Of a stretch of DNA of 64,000 nucleotides, positions 17,728 through 26,719 are shown piece by piece (the first letter of the stretch is position 1; every line of letters starts with the position of its first letter). Position numbers and translations under genes: made by a program. The stretch spans positions 2,571,501 through 2,635,500 of the forward strand of contig CP018227.1 of NCBI GenBank assembly GCA_016865035.1, in the 5' to 3' direction. Under the pieces are notes generated by a model. It was not told the origin of the DNA, searched no databases, and saw nothing but the letters and a program-made list of their open reading frames with translations. This DNA comes from Kordiimonadales bacterium IMCC3096 (GTDB taxonomy: Bacteria > Pseudomonadota > Alphaproteobacteria > Minwuiales > Minwuiaceae).

Positions 17728-18734
17728 GACTTGCCTCCCTGAACGAAGGCCGTGACGGTCGCCTGGTCGTTGTCAGCCGTGATCTGACCCGTGCCGCACC
17801 CGTGGCCGAGATCGCGCCCACCATGCAGGCGGCGCTGGACAACTGGGACCACGCGGCGCCGCTGCTGGACGCCACCTATCACTCGCTGAACGTCGGCGGC
17901 GCGCGCGACGCCTTCGACCTCGACCCGGCGCAGCTCGCATCTCCCCTGCCGCGGGCCTACCAGTGGGCGGACGGATCAGCCTACGTCAATCATGTGGAAC
18001 TGGTGCGCAAGGCCCGCGGTGCGGAATTGCCGGAGAGTTTCTGGACCGACCCGCTGATGTACCAGGGTGGCTCCGACACCTACCTCGGACCCCGGGAGGA
18101 CATTCCGGTGGCGTCGGAGGATTTCGGCATTGATTTCGAGGCAGAGGTTGCGGTGATCACCGGCGACGTGCCGATGGGCGCCACGCCCGAGCAGGCCGGA
18201 GAGCACATCCGCCTGCTGATGCTGGTCAATGACGTTTCCCTGCGCGGGCTTATCCCCGGTGAACTGGCCAAGGGCTTCGGCTTCTTCCATGGCAAGCCGT
18301 CCAGCGCCTTCAGCCCCGTAGCGGTGACACCTGACGAACTGGGGGATGCCTGGGATGGTGCGAAAGTCCACCTGCCGCTGCTCTCCACGCTGAACGGTGA
18401 TCTGTTCGGCAAGCCGGAGGCGGGCCAGGACATGACCTTCAGTTTTCCGCAACTGATCGCCCACGCGGCGAAGACCCGGAAGCTGTCGGCCGGCACCATC
18501 GTCGGATCGGGCACCGTTTCCAACCTGGACCCGGATGGCAGCCCCGGTCGCCCGGTGGCGCAGGGTGGCCTCGGCTATTCCTGCATCGCCGAGATTCGCA
18601 TGATCGAGACCATCAGGGATGGCAAGCCCGCCACATCCTTCATGCGTTTCGGCGACCGGATCCGCATCGAGATGCAGGACGGCGAAGGCCAGTCGATCTT
18701 CGGGGCCATCGACCAGAAGGTCGTGCAGGCCTGA
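17724..18734 (+). CDS. fahA: Fumarylacetoacetate hydrolase
   Basis: 336 residues with a GTG start overlapping the hpd stop (GTGA). It cleaves fumarylacetoacetate to fumarate and acetoacetate, the last step of the homogentisate route. The FAH fold metal site is seen in DFEAEVAVITGDVPMG, and VNDVSLRG, GKPSSAFSPVAVTPDELG and TIVGSGTVSN follow as in the family. The length fits the proteobacterial form with the short N-terminal domain. Coupling to hpd supports a pathway-specific role over a general acylpyruvase. Confidence 0.93.
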   Translation: MRLASLNEGRDGRLVVVSRDLTRAAPVAEIAPTMQAALDNWDHAAPLLDATYHSLNVGGARDAFDLDPAQLASPLPRAYQWADGSAYVNHVELVRKARGAELPESFWTDPLMYQGGSDTYLGPREDIPVASEDFGIDFEAEVAVITGDVPMGATPEQAGEHIRLLMLVNDVSLRGLIPGELAKGFGFFHGKPSSAFSPVAVTPDELGDAWDGAKVHLPLLSTLNGDLFGKPEAGQDMTFSFPQLIAHAAKTRKLSAGTIVGSGTVSNLDPDGSPGRPVAQGGLGYSCIAEIRMIETIRDGKPATSFMRFGDRIRIEMQDGEGQSIFGAIDQKVVQA

Positions 18735-18780
18735 GCCGGGACGCCTGCTGTTTGCTTGCAGCGCGAACGCTGAAATGCCC

Positions 18781-18802
18781 CTTCCCCCGCAAAGGGGGGA
18801 AG
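18781..18802. terminator. Hairpin between converging fahA and ferredoxin genes
   Basis: An 8-base perfect stem (CTTCCCCC / GGGGGAAG) with a 6-base loop, in the 80-base gap between two converging genes. No clear T-run on either side, so it may act as a weak or factor-assisted bidirectional terminator. Confidence 0.5.
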
Positions 18803-18814
18803 CAGGCACGGTTG

Positions 18815-19162
18815 CTATCCCAGCAGCACGTTGTGACTGCCGCGCGGCAGGCGCAGCACCATGCCGTCGAGCTTCTCCGCCAGCAGGACCTGACAGCCGA
18901 GGCGTGAGGTTTCCTGCAGGTCGTAGGCGAGGTCGAGCATGTCCTCCTCCTCTTCCCGTGGCTCTGGCAGGCGGTCGTACCATGGGTCCTGCACGATGAC
19001 ATGGCAGGTCGAGCAGGCCATGCAGCCCTCGCAGGCCCCCTCGATCGGCACATCGAAGCGATGGGCCACCTCCAGCAGGGATTCGCCGGGCTTGCCTGTC
19101 GCCTCGATACGCTTTCCGTCCGCCTTGACGAAGGTCACCCGAACAGTTCTCTGGTCGTTCAT
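18815..19162 (-). CDS. fdx: Adrenodoxin-type [2Fe-2S] ferredoxin
   Basis: 115 residues. The cluster ligands are in CEGCMACSTCH with the last Cys in RLGCQVLL, the spacing of vertebrate-type/ISC ferredoxins. It supplies electrons for Fe-S cluster assembly or a P450-type partner. It overlaps the upstream cysteine desulfurase gene by ATGA, which favours the Fe-S assembly role. The acidic EPREEEEDMLD loop is the usual partner-docking surface of the family. Confidence 0.93.
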   Translation of the reverse strand: MNDQRTVRVTFVKADGKRIEATGKPGESLLEVAHRFDVPIEGACEGCMACSTCHVIVQDPWYDRLPEPREEEEDMLDLAYDLQETSRLGCQVLLAEKLDGMVLRLPRGSHNVLLG

Positions 19163-20313
19163 GCTTTCTGCCTGGCCTTTCCGATGGCATCACTGAGGAT
19201 ATCAATGGTGCGGTCTATCTGATCCTGATCGTTGGTTCGTGCCAAGCCGATACGCAACGAACTGCGGATAGCGGTTTCGCTGAGGCCGATGGCCTGCAGC
19301 ACGTGTGACGGGGCGGAAGACACGGAGGAACAGGCCGACCCGGTCGAGATGGCCACCTCCGGTGCCGCGCGGATGATGTCATCGGCGTCGGCGCCCTCGA
19401 CGCGGAAGTTCAGGTTGCCGGGCAGGCGCATCAGTTGCGCGCCGTTGATGTGCAGCCCGTCCACCCTCTCCGACAGGCCGAGCCAGAGCCGGTCGCGCAG
19501 ACCACGGATCACGGTCATGTCGTCCGCCAGATGATCCTGCGCCAACCGGCAGGCCGCCCCGAAGCCCACCGCCAGCGGTGTCGGCACCGTGCCCGACCGC
19601 AGCCCGTCCTGCTGCCCGCCGCCTGCCATCATCGGTCGGATGGCCGTGCGTGCGGCCTCCGACAGGACAAGCGCGCCGATGCCCTTCGGTCCATGCAGCT
19701 TGTGTGCGGTGATGCTCATAAGATCGACACCCAGCCGGTCGATGTCGATGCGGATGCGGCCCAGGGCCTGTGCCGCGTCGCAATGCATCAGGGCACCATG
19801 CGCGTGTGCGGCGCGGGCAATGTCCGCCACCGGCTGGATGGTGCCGATCTCGTTGTTGGCCAGCATGACGGAGACCAGTCCCACGTCACCGCCCGACAGT
19901 TCGGCGGCGACCGTCTCGGGATCGATGCCGCCACCCGGCTCGACCGCCATGACGGTGACCGGCCACCCCTCCTGCGCCAGCCGCCGCGCGGTCTCCAGCA
20001 CACAGGGATGTTCCACGTTGGTGGTCAGGATGCGGCGGTGTTCGGGCGGCAGGCCGGCGGCGATGCCGGTCAGGGCCCAGTTGTTCGCCTCCGTCGCGCC
20101 GCTGGTGAAGATCACCTGATCGGGTGACCCGCCAAGCAGCTCCGAGATCTCCATCCGCGCCAGATCGACCGCGGCCTCCGCCGCCCAGCCATGCTCATGG
20201 TGGCGCGAATGCGGGTTCCCCGGCCGTTCCGTGAACCACGGCAGCATCTCCGCCAGGACATCGGGGTCGACGGGGGTGGTGGCATGATGATCCAGGTAGA
20301 TGGCGTCACTCAC
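19159..20313 (-). CDS. Cysteine desulfurase (IscS/NifS-like), second copy
   Basis: 384 residues, a PLP fold type I enzyme that takes sulfur from cysteine for Fe-S clusters and thio-nucleosides. The PLP lysine is in SITAHKLHGPKG and the active-site cysteine in STGSACSSVSSAPSHVL. It overlaps the ferredoxin gene downstream and the first desulfurase gene upstream, each by ATGA. The two desulfurases are clearly different proteins and not a recent duplication. Target partner is unknown. Confidence 0.93.
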   Translation of the reverse strand: MSDAIYLDHHATTPVDPDVLAEMLPWFTERPGNPHSRHHEHGWAAEAAVDLARMEISELLGGSPDQVIFTSGATEANNWALTGIAAGLPPEHRRILTTNVEHPCVLETARRLAQEGWPVTVMAVEPGGGIDPETVAAELSGGDVGLVSVMLANNEIGTIQPVADIARAAHAHGALMHCDAAQALGRIRIDIDRLGVDLMSITAHKLHGPKGIGALVLSEAARTAIRPMMAGGGQQDGLRSGTVPTPLAVGFGAACRLAQDHLADDMTVIRGLRDRLWLGLSERVDGLHINGAQLMRLPGNLNFRVEGADADDIIRAAPEVAISTGSACSSVSSAPSHVLQAIGLSETAIRSSLRIGLARTNDQDQIDRTIDILSDAIGKARQKA

Positions 20314-21431
20314 GCGGCGCGTTTCCTGTTCCAGAGATCGCTCCAGGCAGAGAGCAGGGCGTCGATATCCTCAGCCGTTGTCGTCCAGCCGGTCGAGATG
20401 CGGATCGCCTCGGTCGCGGATTCCTTGCTCCGCCCCATGGCTGTCAGCACGTGGGACGGTGTGACCTTGCCGGAACTACAGGCCGATCCGGCACTGACCG
20501 CGATCCCGGCCAGATCCAGCGCCATGACCTGGGTCTCTGCCGCGACGCCGGGCATTCGCACACATGTCGTGTTAGGCAGCCGTGCCACCCCTTCAGCCAT
20601 GATCTCGACCGGGGGGCAGGCCGCGCGCAGTCCCGCTTCCAGGGCCTGCTGCATCTGTTTCATCCGTTCGATGCCGGCCTCGAGACCGGCCAGCGTCGCC
20701 TCGGCTGCCGCACCGAAACCGGCAATGCCGATCAGGTTCTCCGTACCCGCCCGCCGCCAGCTTTCCTGTCCCCCACCGACGATCATCGGCGTGATCTGCA
20801 GGGAGGGACGGACGATCAGGGCGCCAACCCCGGCGGGGCCACCGATCTTGTGCGCGGACAGGCTGATCATGTCCGCCACGGCGACGAGGTCGGCCAGCAT
20901 CATCTTGCCTGCGGCCTGAATGGCGTCGACATGCAGCAGCGCACCGGTCTCGCGACAGATCGCGGCGACCTCGGCAATCGGCTGCACGACACCTGTTTCA
21001 TTGTTGGCGGCCATGACGGAGACCAGTGCCGGTGCGTCATCATTGGAAACCAGCAGCGTGCGCAGGGCGTCCAGGTCGACACGCCCGTTCCCGTCAACGG
21101 GAACAATGTCGCCGTTCAGCCGTTCCGCGGTGCGCAGGCTGGCGTCGTGCTCGACCGCCGAGACCAGAACCCGCCGGTCCGGCCAGGCCGACAGCGCCCA
21201 GTTGCTGGCCTCGGTCCCGCCACCGGTGAAACAGACGTCCGCGGCCCGACAGCCAGCCAGTGCCGCAACCTGACGGCGGGCCTTGTCCAGACGCGCGCGG
21301 GCGGCACGGCCCTCCGCGTGCACGCTGGACGGATTGCCTGAACTGTCCATGACGGCCTGCATCGCCGCCCTGGCCTCTGGCCGCAGCGGTGCGGTCGCGT
21401 TGAAATCCAGATAGTGCCGTTGTTTCAGCAT
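20310..21431 (-). CDS. Cysteine desulfurase (NifS-like), first copy
   Basis: 373 residues of the same fold. The PLP lysine is in SLSAHKIGGPAG and the cysteine in SAGSACSSGKVTPSHVL; HVDAIQAAGK holds the PLP-ring Asp. It follows cysE at 31 bases and runs into the second desulfurase with a 4-base overlap. Order cysE, desulfurase, desulfurase, ferredoxin puts cysteine synthesis and sulfur extraction in one transcript. No iscU, iscA or hscBA is present in the window. Confidence 0.93.
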   Translation of the reverse strand: MLKQRHYLDFNATAPLRPEARAAMQAVMDSSGNPSSVHAEGRAARARLDKARRQVAALAGCRAADVCFTGGGTEASNWALSAWPDRRVLVSAVEHDASLRTAERLNGDIVPVDGNGRVDLDALRTLLVSNDDAPALVSVMAANNETGVVQPIAEVAAICRETGALLHVDAIQAAGKMMLADLVAVADMISLSAHKIGGPAGVGALIVRPSLQITPMIVGGGQESWRRAGTENLIGIAGFGAAAEATLAGLEAGIERMKQMQQALEAGLRAACPPVEIMAEGVARLPNTTCVRMPGVAAETQVMALDLAGIAVSAGSACSSGKVTPSHVLTAMGRSKESATEAIRISTGWTTTAEDIDALLSAWSDLWNRKRAA

Positions 21432-21462
21432 GGTGCCAGATCAGCACCGGCGCGCGGTGCGG

Positions 21463-22209
21463 TCAATCTTCACCACTGGAAATGACGCGCACCAGCGGCT
21501 CGGCATCCTTCGCCTGCTGCGCTTCCAGTTCGTCCACCCGTGCCCGCAGGGCCTCCATCTCCGCCAGCATCGCCGACAGCTTCTGGGCCATGGGATTGGT
21601 GGAGCCATCCGTCGGCATGCCGTAGGCGGCGAAAGTCGGCATGTGATCTTCGGGGTTCTCCACCAGTCGCGGCTTGGACTTGTTCACCACTTCGGCGGGG
21701 ATGCCGACCACGGTCGCGCCCGGCGGCACTTCCTTCACGGCCACGGCATTGGCACCGACGCGTGCGCCCTTGCGGACGATGATCGGACCCAGCACCTGCG
21801 CACCGGAGCCGACGATGACGTCATCCTCCAGCGTCGGATGCCGTTTCTGGCCAACCTGCGCCGCGGAGTTCACGGACGGCGCGACGCCGCCCAGCGTCAC
21901 GTCATGGTACAGGGTGACATTGTTCCCGATCTCCGCTGTCTCCCCGATCACGACACCCATGCCGTGATCCACGAAGAAGCCGGAGCCGATGGTGGCGCCC
22001 GGATGAATCTCGATGCCCGTCAGGAACCGCCCGATCTGGGAAAGCCACCGCCCGGCCAGATGCAGTTTGCGCTGCCACAGCCAGTGCGCGGCACGATAGA
22101 TCAGCACGGCATGAAAGCTGGGGTAACAGAGCGCGACTTCGAGCATCGACTTGGCGGCGGGATCCCGCGCCATGATGGCCTTGATGTCAGATCGCAGAGA
22201 CTGCCACAT
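21463..22209 (-). CDS. cysE: Serine O-acetyltransferase
   Basis: 248 residues. It acetylates serine with acetyl-CoA, the first step of cysteine synthesis. The N-terminal helical domain ([16 protein letters not shown]) is followed by the left-handed beta helix with [24 protein letters not shown] and [14 protein letters not shown]. An extra C-terminal coiled-coil-like tail of about 50 residues ends the protein. ATG 22209 has GGGGAG upstream; the frame is open 27 codons further into the promoter. Lead gene of the cysE-desulfurase-ferredoxin unit. Confidence 0.94.
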   Translation of the reverse strand: MWQSLRSDIKAIMARDPAAKSMLEVALCYPSFHAVLIYRAAHWLWQRKLHLAGRWLSQIGRFLTGIEIHPGATIGSGFFVDHGMGVVIGETAEIGNNVTLYHDVTLGGVAPSVNSAAQVGQKRHPTLEDDVIVGSGAQVLGPIIVRKGARVGANAVAVKEVPPGATVVGIPAEVVNKSKPRLVENPEDHMPTFAAYGMPTDGSTNPMAQKLSAMLAEMEALRARVDELEAQQAKDAEPLVRVISSGED

Positions 22210-22230
22210 GGCGTCACTCCCCGGTGCATT

Positions 22231-22246
22231 GTTCCGGATGCGGAAC
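22231..22246. promoter_or_regulatory. Inverted repeat in the cysE leader
   Basis: GTTCCG-GATG-CGGAAC, a perfect 6-base inverted repeat. It lies about 10-25 bases downstream of the expected transcription start of the cysE promoter and 22 bases before the start codon. It could be a repressor site or a small 5'-UTR hairpin. Confidence 0.4.
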
Positions 22247-22262
22247 AGCACCCGATACCAGC

Positions 22263-22290
22263 TATATATTCTACGCATTTTGTTCGTCAA
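22263..22290 (-). promoter_or_regulatory. Sigma-70-type promoter of the cysE operon
   Basis: On the minus strand, TTGACG (-35, 22290-22285) and TATATA (-10, 22268-22263) are 16 bases apart, in a locally AT-rich stretch 54 bases before the cysE start codon. A good match for a GC-rich genome. Confidence 0.65.
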
Positions 22291-22438
22291 ACCACCACTG
22301 GCTCACGGACCGGTGTCCGGAAAGCTGGAATCGCTGCGACAATGGGCGTATATCAGGCGCCGCCCCGCGGATTCCTGCGCTGTGCCCACAGCATTGCAGG
22401 CGATGCCCCCAAATCTGTCTGAGGATCATTCAGTCCCC

Positions 22439-23092
22439 ATGCCCGAAGTCATTTTCAATGGACCGGAAGGTCGCCTCGAAGGTCGCTACCATCATGTCGA
22501 GGACGAGACGGCGCCGATTGCCCTGGTCCTGCATCCGCACCCGCTCTACGGCGGCAACATGAACAACCGCCTTGTCTACAACATGTTTCAGCTCTTCAAG
22601 GCGCGCGGCTTCGCGGTGCTGCGGTTCAATTTCCGGGGTGTCGGCCGCAGTCAGGGTGAACACGACCAGGGCATTGGCGAACTTTCCGATGCCGCCTCCG
22701 CCCTCGACTGGATGCAGCAGATCAAACCGGATGCGCGCGCCTGCTGGATCGCCGGCTATTCCTTCGGGGCCTGGATCGGCATGCAGTTGCTGATGCGCCG
22801 CCCGGAAGTGGAAGGTTTCATTTCTGTCTCCCCGCCCGCGAACATGTTCGATTTCACTTTCCTTGCCCCCTGTCCGTCATCGGGCATCATCGTGCAGGGC
22901 ACGGAAGACGATCTGGTGCCGGAACCGGATGTGCAGAAGCTGGTGGATCGCCTGAAGACGCAGAAGGGCATCATCATCGACTATGAGAAGATCGATGGCG
23001 CCAATCACTTCTATGAGCAGGAGATGGATGAGGTCGACCAACTGGTCGGCAGCTACGTCGATCGCCGCCGCGCCGCGATCGAGGGGCTCTGA
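22439..23092 (+). CDS. Alpha/beta hydrolase (serine-aminopeptidase-like)
   Basis: 217 residues. HPHPLYGGNMNN is the oxyanion loop, AGYSFGAWIG the nucleophile elbow (Ser), and GANHFYEQE holds the likely catalytic His, with Asp in QGTEDDLVPE. This small hydrolase family is widespread in alphaproteobacteria and has no established substrate. It is divergent from cysE with about 230 bases between starts and converges on anmK. The start ATG is weakly served by GAGGA some 18 bases upstream; an open frame extends upstream through the cysE region without support. Confidence 0.85.
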   Translation: MPEVIFNGPEGRLEGRYHHVEDETAPIALVLHPHPLYGGNMNNRLVYNMFQLFKARGFAVLRFNFRGVGRSQGEHDQGIGELSDAASALDWMQQIKPDARACWIAGYSFGAWIGMQLLMRRPEVEGFISVSPPANMFDFTFLAPCPSSGIIVQGTEDDLVPEPDVQKLVDRLKTQKGIIIDYEKIDGANHFYEQEMDEVDQLVGSYVDRRRAAIEGL

Positions 23093-23107
23093 GTCACTTG
23101 CAGACGG

Positions 23108-24208
23108 TCATTCCGCCGCTGATCTCTGACCCGGCCATACGACTTCTCCGCCGGGCATGGGATGTGGCACACCTGTGGTGCCGGGCAGGCTGAGCGGCAG
23201 GTCCCGCCATGCCCTGACGGCCAGGAAGGCGAAGGCCTGGGCCTCCACCGCATCGCCGTCATGGCCGATGGCCTCCACGGGTTCCACGGGCACGCCCAGA
23301 GCTTCCGCCAGACGTAGCATCAGTGTCGGATTGTTGCGCCCGCCGCCAGTGACCAGCCAACGCAGCGGCGGCTGCGGCAGGTGCGGCAGGGCACGCGCGA
23401 CCGATTGCGCCGTGAACGCCGTGAGTGTCGCCGCCCCATCCTCGGTCGAGAGTCCTTCCGGCCAGCTTTCGGGCTGGAACGCTTCCCGGTCCAGTGACTT
23501 TGGCGGCGGTCGGTCGAAATAGGCATTGTCCATCAGCCCGCGCAGCCAGTCCGCATCCACCTGACCGGCCGCCGCTGCCTTGCCGTCCGTGTCTCGGCCC
23601 GTACCGGTACGCCGCGCCATCCAGTCATCGATCAGGGCATTGGCGGGGCCAGTATCAAAGGCAAGGATTTCATCCGCCCCTTCGCCAATCCAGGTGACAT
23701 TGCCGACCCCGCCCAGGTTCAGCACGGCCAGAGGCCGGGGCAGACCGGCGGTCATGGCGGCATGGAACAGCGGTGCAAGGGGCGCACCCTCCCCACCCGC
23801 TGCCACATCCGCCTTGCGGAACTCGGTGACGACCGGCAGGCCATAGCGATTGGCAAGTGCCAGGGCGTCACCGATCTGCACGGTCACCCGTCGCGATGGA
23901 TCGTGGAAGGTCGTCTGACCGTGAAATCCGATCAGTTGCGGACGGGCGTCCGAAAATTCCGCCAGAAAGCTGTCGATGGCACGGACATGGGCCGCCGTCA
24001 CGGCCGCTCCCGCCGTATCGGAGGCGACGGGCTGGCCGAAGTCGGCGCGGATCGCCGCCTGTTCCTCCGGCAGATAGCCGTATCCGGAACGGGGCCCGAG
24101 TTCGGCAATGGTTTCGCCATCGCTGGTCAGCAGCGCCACGTCGACACCATCGACGGAGGTTCCGCTCATCAGTCCAAGCACGGTCATGGGGGCATCGCTT
24201 CCGGTCAT
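23108..24208 (-). CDS. anmK: Anhydro-N-acetylmuramic acid kinase
   Basis: 366 residues of the ASKHA kinase fold. It phosphorylates and opens 1,6-anhydroMurNAc to MurNAc-6-phosphate, feeding recycled peptidoglycan sugar back into metabolism. Family marks are [16 protein letters not shown] near the N-terminus, [36 protein letters not shown] and [15 protein letters not shown] 24208 or the second Met at residue 8 could be the start. Divergent from tyrS with about 80 bases between. No murQ is adjacent. Confidence 0.95.
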   Translation of the reverse strand: MTGSDAPMTVLGLMSGTSVDGVDVALLTSDGETIAELGPRSGYGYLPEEQAAIRADFGQPVASDTAGAAVTAAHVRAIDSFLAEFSDARPQLIGFHGQTTFHDPSRRVTVQIGDALALANRYGLPVVTEFRKADVAAGGEGAPLAPLFHAAMTAGLPRPLAVLNLGGVGNVTWIGEGADEILAFDTGPANALIDDWMARRTGTGRDTDGKAAAAGQVDADWLRGLMDNAYFDRPPPKSLDREAFQPESWPEGLSTEDGAATLTAFTAQSVARALPHLPQPPLRWLVTGGGRNNPTLMLRLAEALGVPVEPVEAIGHDGDAVEAQAFAFLAVRAWRDLPLSLPGTTGVPHPMPGGEVVWPGQRSAAE

Positions 24209-24289
24209 GGGGGGAGTGTGCTACAGCCGCCACCGAACGCCAAGGCAGCTTCGCCACGGCAGGACGATCCAGTACCCGAAGGCAACACG

Positions 24290-25555
24290 ATGACCAGTCC
24301 CGATACCGCTGTTCGCTCCGACTTCCTGAATGCCATGCACAGCCGTGGCTATGTGCATCAGTGCACCGATACGGCAGGACTTGATACCGCGCTGAACGAA
24401 GGGGTGGTCCCGGCCTATATCGGGTTCGACTGCACGGCGGACAGCCTGCACGTCGGCAGCCTGGTGCAGATCATGATGCTGCGCTGGCTGCAGAAGACCG
24501 GCCACAAGCCCATCGTGCTGCTGGGCGGTGGCACGACGCGGATCGGTGACCCGTCAGGGCGCGATGCCGCGCGGCAACTGCTGACCGATGAGGATATTGC
24601 CCGCAACATGGCTGGCATCCGCAAGGTGTTCGAGAAGTTCCTGACCTTCGGCGACGGGCCGACCGACGCGATCATGGTCAACAATGCCGACTGGCTGGAC
24701 GGGCTGGCCTACATTCCGTTCCTGCGGGATGTGGGCAGGTATTTCTCCGTCAACCGGATGCTGAGCTTTGATTCGGTGAAGCTGCGGCTGGACCGGGAAC
24801 AGTCGCTGACGTTCCTGGAATTCAACTACATGATCCTGCAGGGCTACGATTACCTGGAACTGTCGCGCCGTGTCGGCTGCCTGCTGCAGATGGGCGGATC
24901 GGACCAGTGGGGCAATATCGTCAATGGTGTCGAACTGACCCGCCGCATCGATCAGCGCGAGATCTACGGCCTGACGTCACCGCTGATCACCCTGGCCAAC
25001 GGGCAGAAGATGGGCAAGACGGCGCAGGGTGCGGTCTGGCTGAACGAGGACCGGCTCAGCGCCTATGACTACTGGCAGTTCTGGCGCAACACGGCGGATG
25101 CCGACGTCGTCCGCTTCCTGAAGCTGTTCACCGAACTGCCCCTGGACGAGATCGAGCGGCTGTCTCGGCTGGAGGGGCAGGAACTGAACGAGGCCAAGAA
25201 GCGTCTCGCCGACGCCGCCACCACCATGGTGCATGGTGCCGCCGCTGCCGCTGCTGCCGCCGAGACCGCCCGCAAGGCGTTCGAGGAAGGTGACAGCGCC
25301 GACGGCCTGCCGACGCTGGATGTATCGGCGGCTTCGGTCGCGGAGGGCGCGGCCCTGATCGATCTGATGATCGGTGCCGGAATGGCGAAGTCGCGCGGTG
25401 AGGCCCGGAAGCTGATCCGCGGTGGCGGGGTCCGCCTGGCGGACGAGAAGGTTGCCGATGAGGGGCTGACCCTGAACGCGGATGCCTTTGGCGGCGGCAG
25501 CGTGAAGCTCTCCGTCGGCAAGAAGCGGCATGTCCTCGTACGGATTGCCGACTGA
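24290..25555 (+). CDS. tyrS: Tyrosyl-tRNA synthetase
   Basis: 421 residues. Class I synthetase charging tRNA-Tyr. The HIGH-type motif reads LHVGS and the KMSKS-type loop [17 protein letters not shown] and [12 protein letters not shown] are the tyrosine pocket. An alanine-rich linker leads to a C-terminal S4 RNA-binding domain ([20 protein letters not shown]). The start is set by homology; a much longer open frame upstream is antisense to anmK and is not translated. A strong hairpin follows about 80 bases after the stop. Confidence 0.96.
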   Translation: MTSPDTAVRSDFLNAMHSRGYVHQCTDTAGLDTALNEGVVPAYIGFDCTADSLHVGSLVQIMMLRWLQKTGHKPIVLLGGGTTRIGDPSGRDAARQLLTDEDIARNMAGIRKVFEKFLTFGDGPTDAIMVNNADWLDGLAYIPFLRDVGRYFSVNRMLSFDSVKLRLDREQSLTFLEFNYMILQGYDYLELSRRVGCLLQMGGSDQWGNIVNGVELTRRIDQREIYGLTSPLITLANGQKMGKTAQGAVWLNEDRLSAYDYWQFWRNTADADVVRFLKLFTELPLDEIERLSRLEGQELNEAKKRLADAATTMVHGAAAAAAAAETARKAFEEGDSADGLPTLDVSAASVAEGAALIDLMIGAGMAKSRGEARKLIRGGGVRLADEKVADEGLTLNADAFGGGSVKLSVGKKRHVLVRIAD

Positions 25556-25636
25556 TCCGGCCGATCCGCCTCCGCCGTAGCCCGGACTCAATTGCCGGAT
25601 TCGGAAAATTTTACCTGATTGCCCTGGCAAGCAGCG

Positions 25637-25665
25637 CCGCACCCGGCAGCAACTGCCGGGTGCGG
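25637..25665 (+). terminator. Strong hairpin downstream of tyrS
   Basis: Perfect 13-base arms (25637-25649 and 25653-25665) around a CAA loop. No T-run follows directly, so it may act as a Rho-assisted terminator or 3'-end protector for tyrS and insulate the flagellin promoter. Confidence 0.6.
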
Positions 25666-25736
25666 TCCGACTGGATTTCGTTCGAAAAACAGGAATAAAT
25701 CAATAAAAACAAAAGGAAAGACGGTTCTGGCATAGT

Positions 25737-25751
25737 TGGCACATAGGTTGA
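25737..25751 (+). promoter_or_regulatory. Sigma-54-like promoter candidate for flagellin
   Basis: TGGCAC-ATAGG-TTGA matches the -24/-12 consensus TGGCAC-N5-TTGC except for A in place of the final C. It lies about 87 bases before the flagellin start. Sigma-54 promoters are common for late flagellar genes, but the missing -12 C makes this tentative. Confidence 0.4.
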
Positions 25752-25837
25752 AATCAGTTCGGTACACGGCGCCAAGGCGCTCAACAGGTGTACCGGGGGA
25801 CCAGAGAAGAAGGTCCCCACGAACAGGAGAAGACCTA

Positions 25838-26659
25838 ATGACACTTTCGGTGAACACCAATGTCAGCGCGATGGTGGCCCTTCAGCAGCTCAACGCAACC
25901 AATCGCGATATGGCGGAGGTTCAGACCCGTATCAATACCGGCCTGAAGGTTGCCGGTCCGAAGGACAATGGCGCGGTCTATGCCATCGCCCAGAACATGC
26001 GCGGCGAGATCGCCGGGTTCGAGGCGGTGAAGACCGCCCTGGACAACGCGGTCAGCGTCGTCGATGTGGGACTGGCCGCCGGGCAGACGATTTCGGACCT
26101 GCTGATCGAGATGAAGGAGAAGGCGGTTGCCGCCCTGGACTCCAGCCTCGATACCTCCAGCCGCAACGCGCTGCAGAACGATTTTGCAGCCCTGCGTGAC
26201 CAGATCGGGACCATCTCCGGCAATGCCGAGTTCAATGGCTTCAACATGCTGGACGGCTCTGCCTCCTCCATCGCCGTGTTGGCCAATCCGGATGGTGATA
26301 CCATCACCGTGACGGCCCAGAACATGACCACCGGCACCGCCGGACTGGCTCTGTCGGCCCTGTCGCTGGCGACCGCAACCAACGCAGCGGCCGCGCGCTC
26401 CGCAATCGACTCGGCCATCGATACGGCCAACCAGCAGCTCGCCCAGCTGGGTACCCGCGCCAAGTCCATCGAGATCCATCAGGGTTTCGTGGACAAGCTG
26501 ATCGACAGCCTGACCTCCGGTGTCGGCAATCTGGTCGATGCGGATCTGGCGAAGGAAAGTGCCCGATTGCAGGCCTTGCAGATCAAGCAGCAGCTTGGCA
26601 CCCAGGCGCTGTCCATCGCCAACCAGGCGCCGCAGAGCATCCTCGGCCTCTTCGGCTAG
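25838..26659 (+). CDS. Flagellin
   Basis: 273 residues, the short alphaproteobacterial form with only the conserved D0/D1 ends and a small middle. N-terminal MTLSVNTNVSAMVALQQLNATNRDM and C-terminal LQALQIKQQLGTQALSIANQAPQSILGLFG build the filament core; it is exported without a signal peptide through the flagellar type III apparatus. The middle lacks the large variable D2/D3 domains. AGGAGA lies 7 bases before the ATG. No flaF, flbT or other flagellar gene is next to it, so this is a separate flagellin locus. A clear terminator follows. Confidence 0.95.
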   Translation: MTLSVNTNVSAMVALQQLNATNRDMAEVQTRINTGLKVAGPKDNGAVYAIAQNMRGEIAGFEAVKTALDNAVSVVDVGLAAGQTISDLLIEMKEKAVAALDSSLDTSSRNALQNDFAALRDQIGTISGNAEFNGFNMLDGSASSIAVLANPDGDTITVTAQNMTTGTAGLALSALSLATATNAAAARSAIDSAIDTANQQLAQLGTRAKSIEIHQGFVDKLIDSLTSGVGNLVDADLAKESARLQALQIKQQLGTQALSIANQAPQSILGLFG

Positions 26660-26687
26660 GCCCCGGCGCCAGCCAACTGAAACGGAC

Positions 26688-26716
26688 AGGGCCTCGGCAA
26701 TCGCCGGGGCCCTTTC
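26688..26716 (+). terminator. Intrinsic terminator of flagellin
   Basis: Stem AGGGCCTCGGC / GCCGGGGCCCT (11 pairs, one G-T) with an AATC loop, followed by TTTC. It lies about 30 bases after the flagellin stop and just before the converging XRE gene's stop, so it may serve both. Confidence 0.75.
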
Positions 26717-26719
26717 GAT

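Noticed and set aside
23762-24289. Long N-terminal extension of tyrS
   Set aside because: It is antisense to anmK and unlike any tyrosyl-tRNA synthetase.
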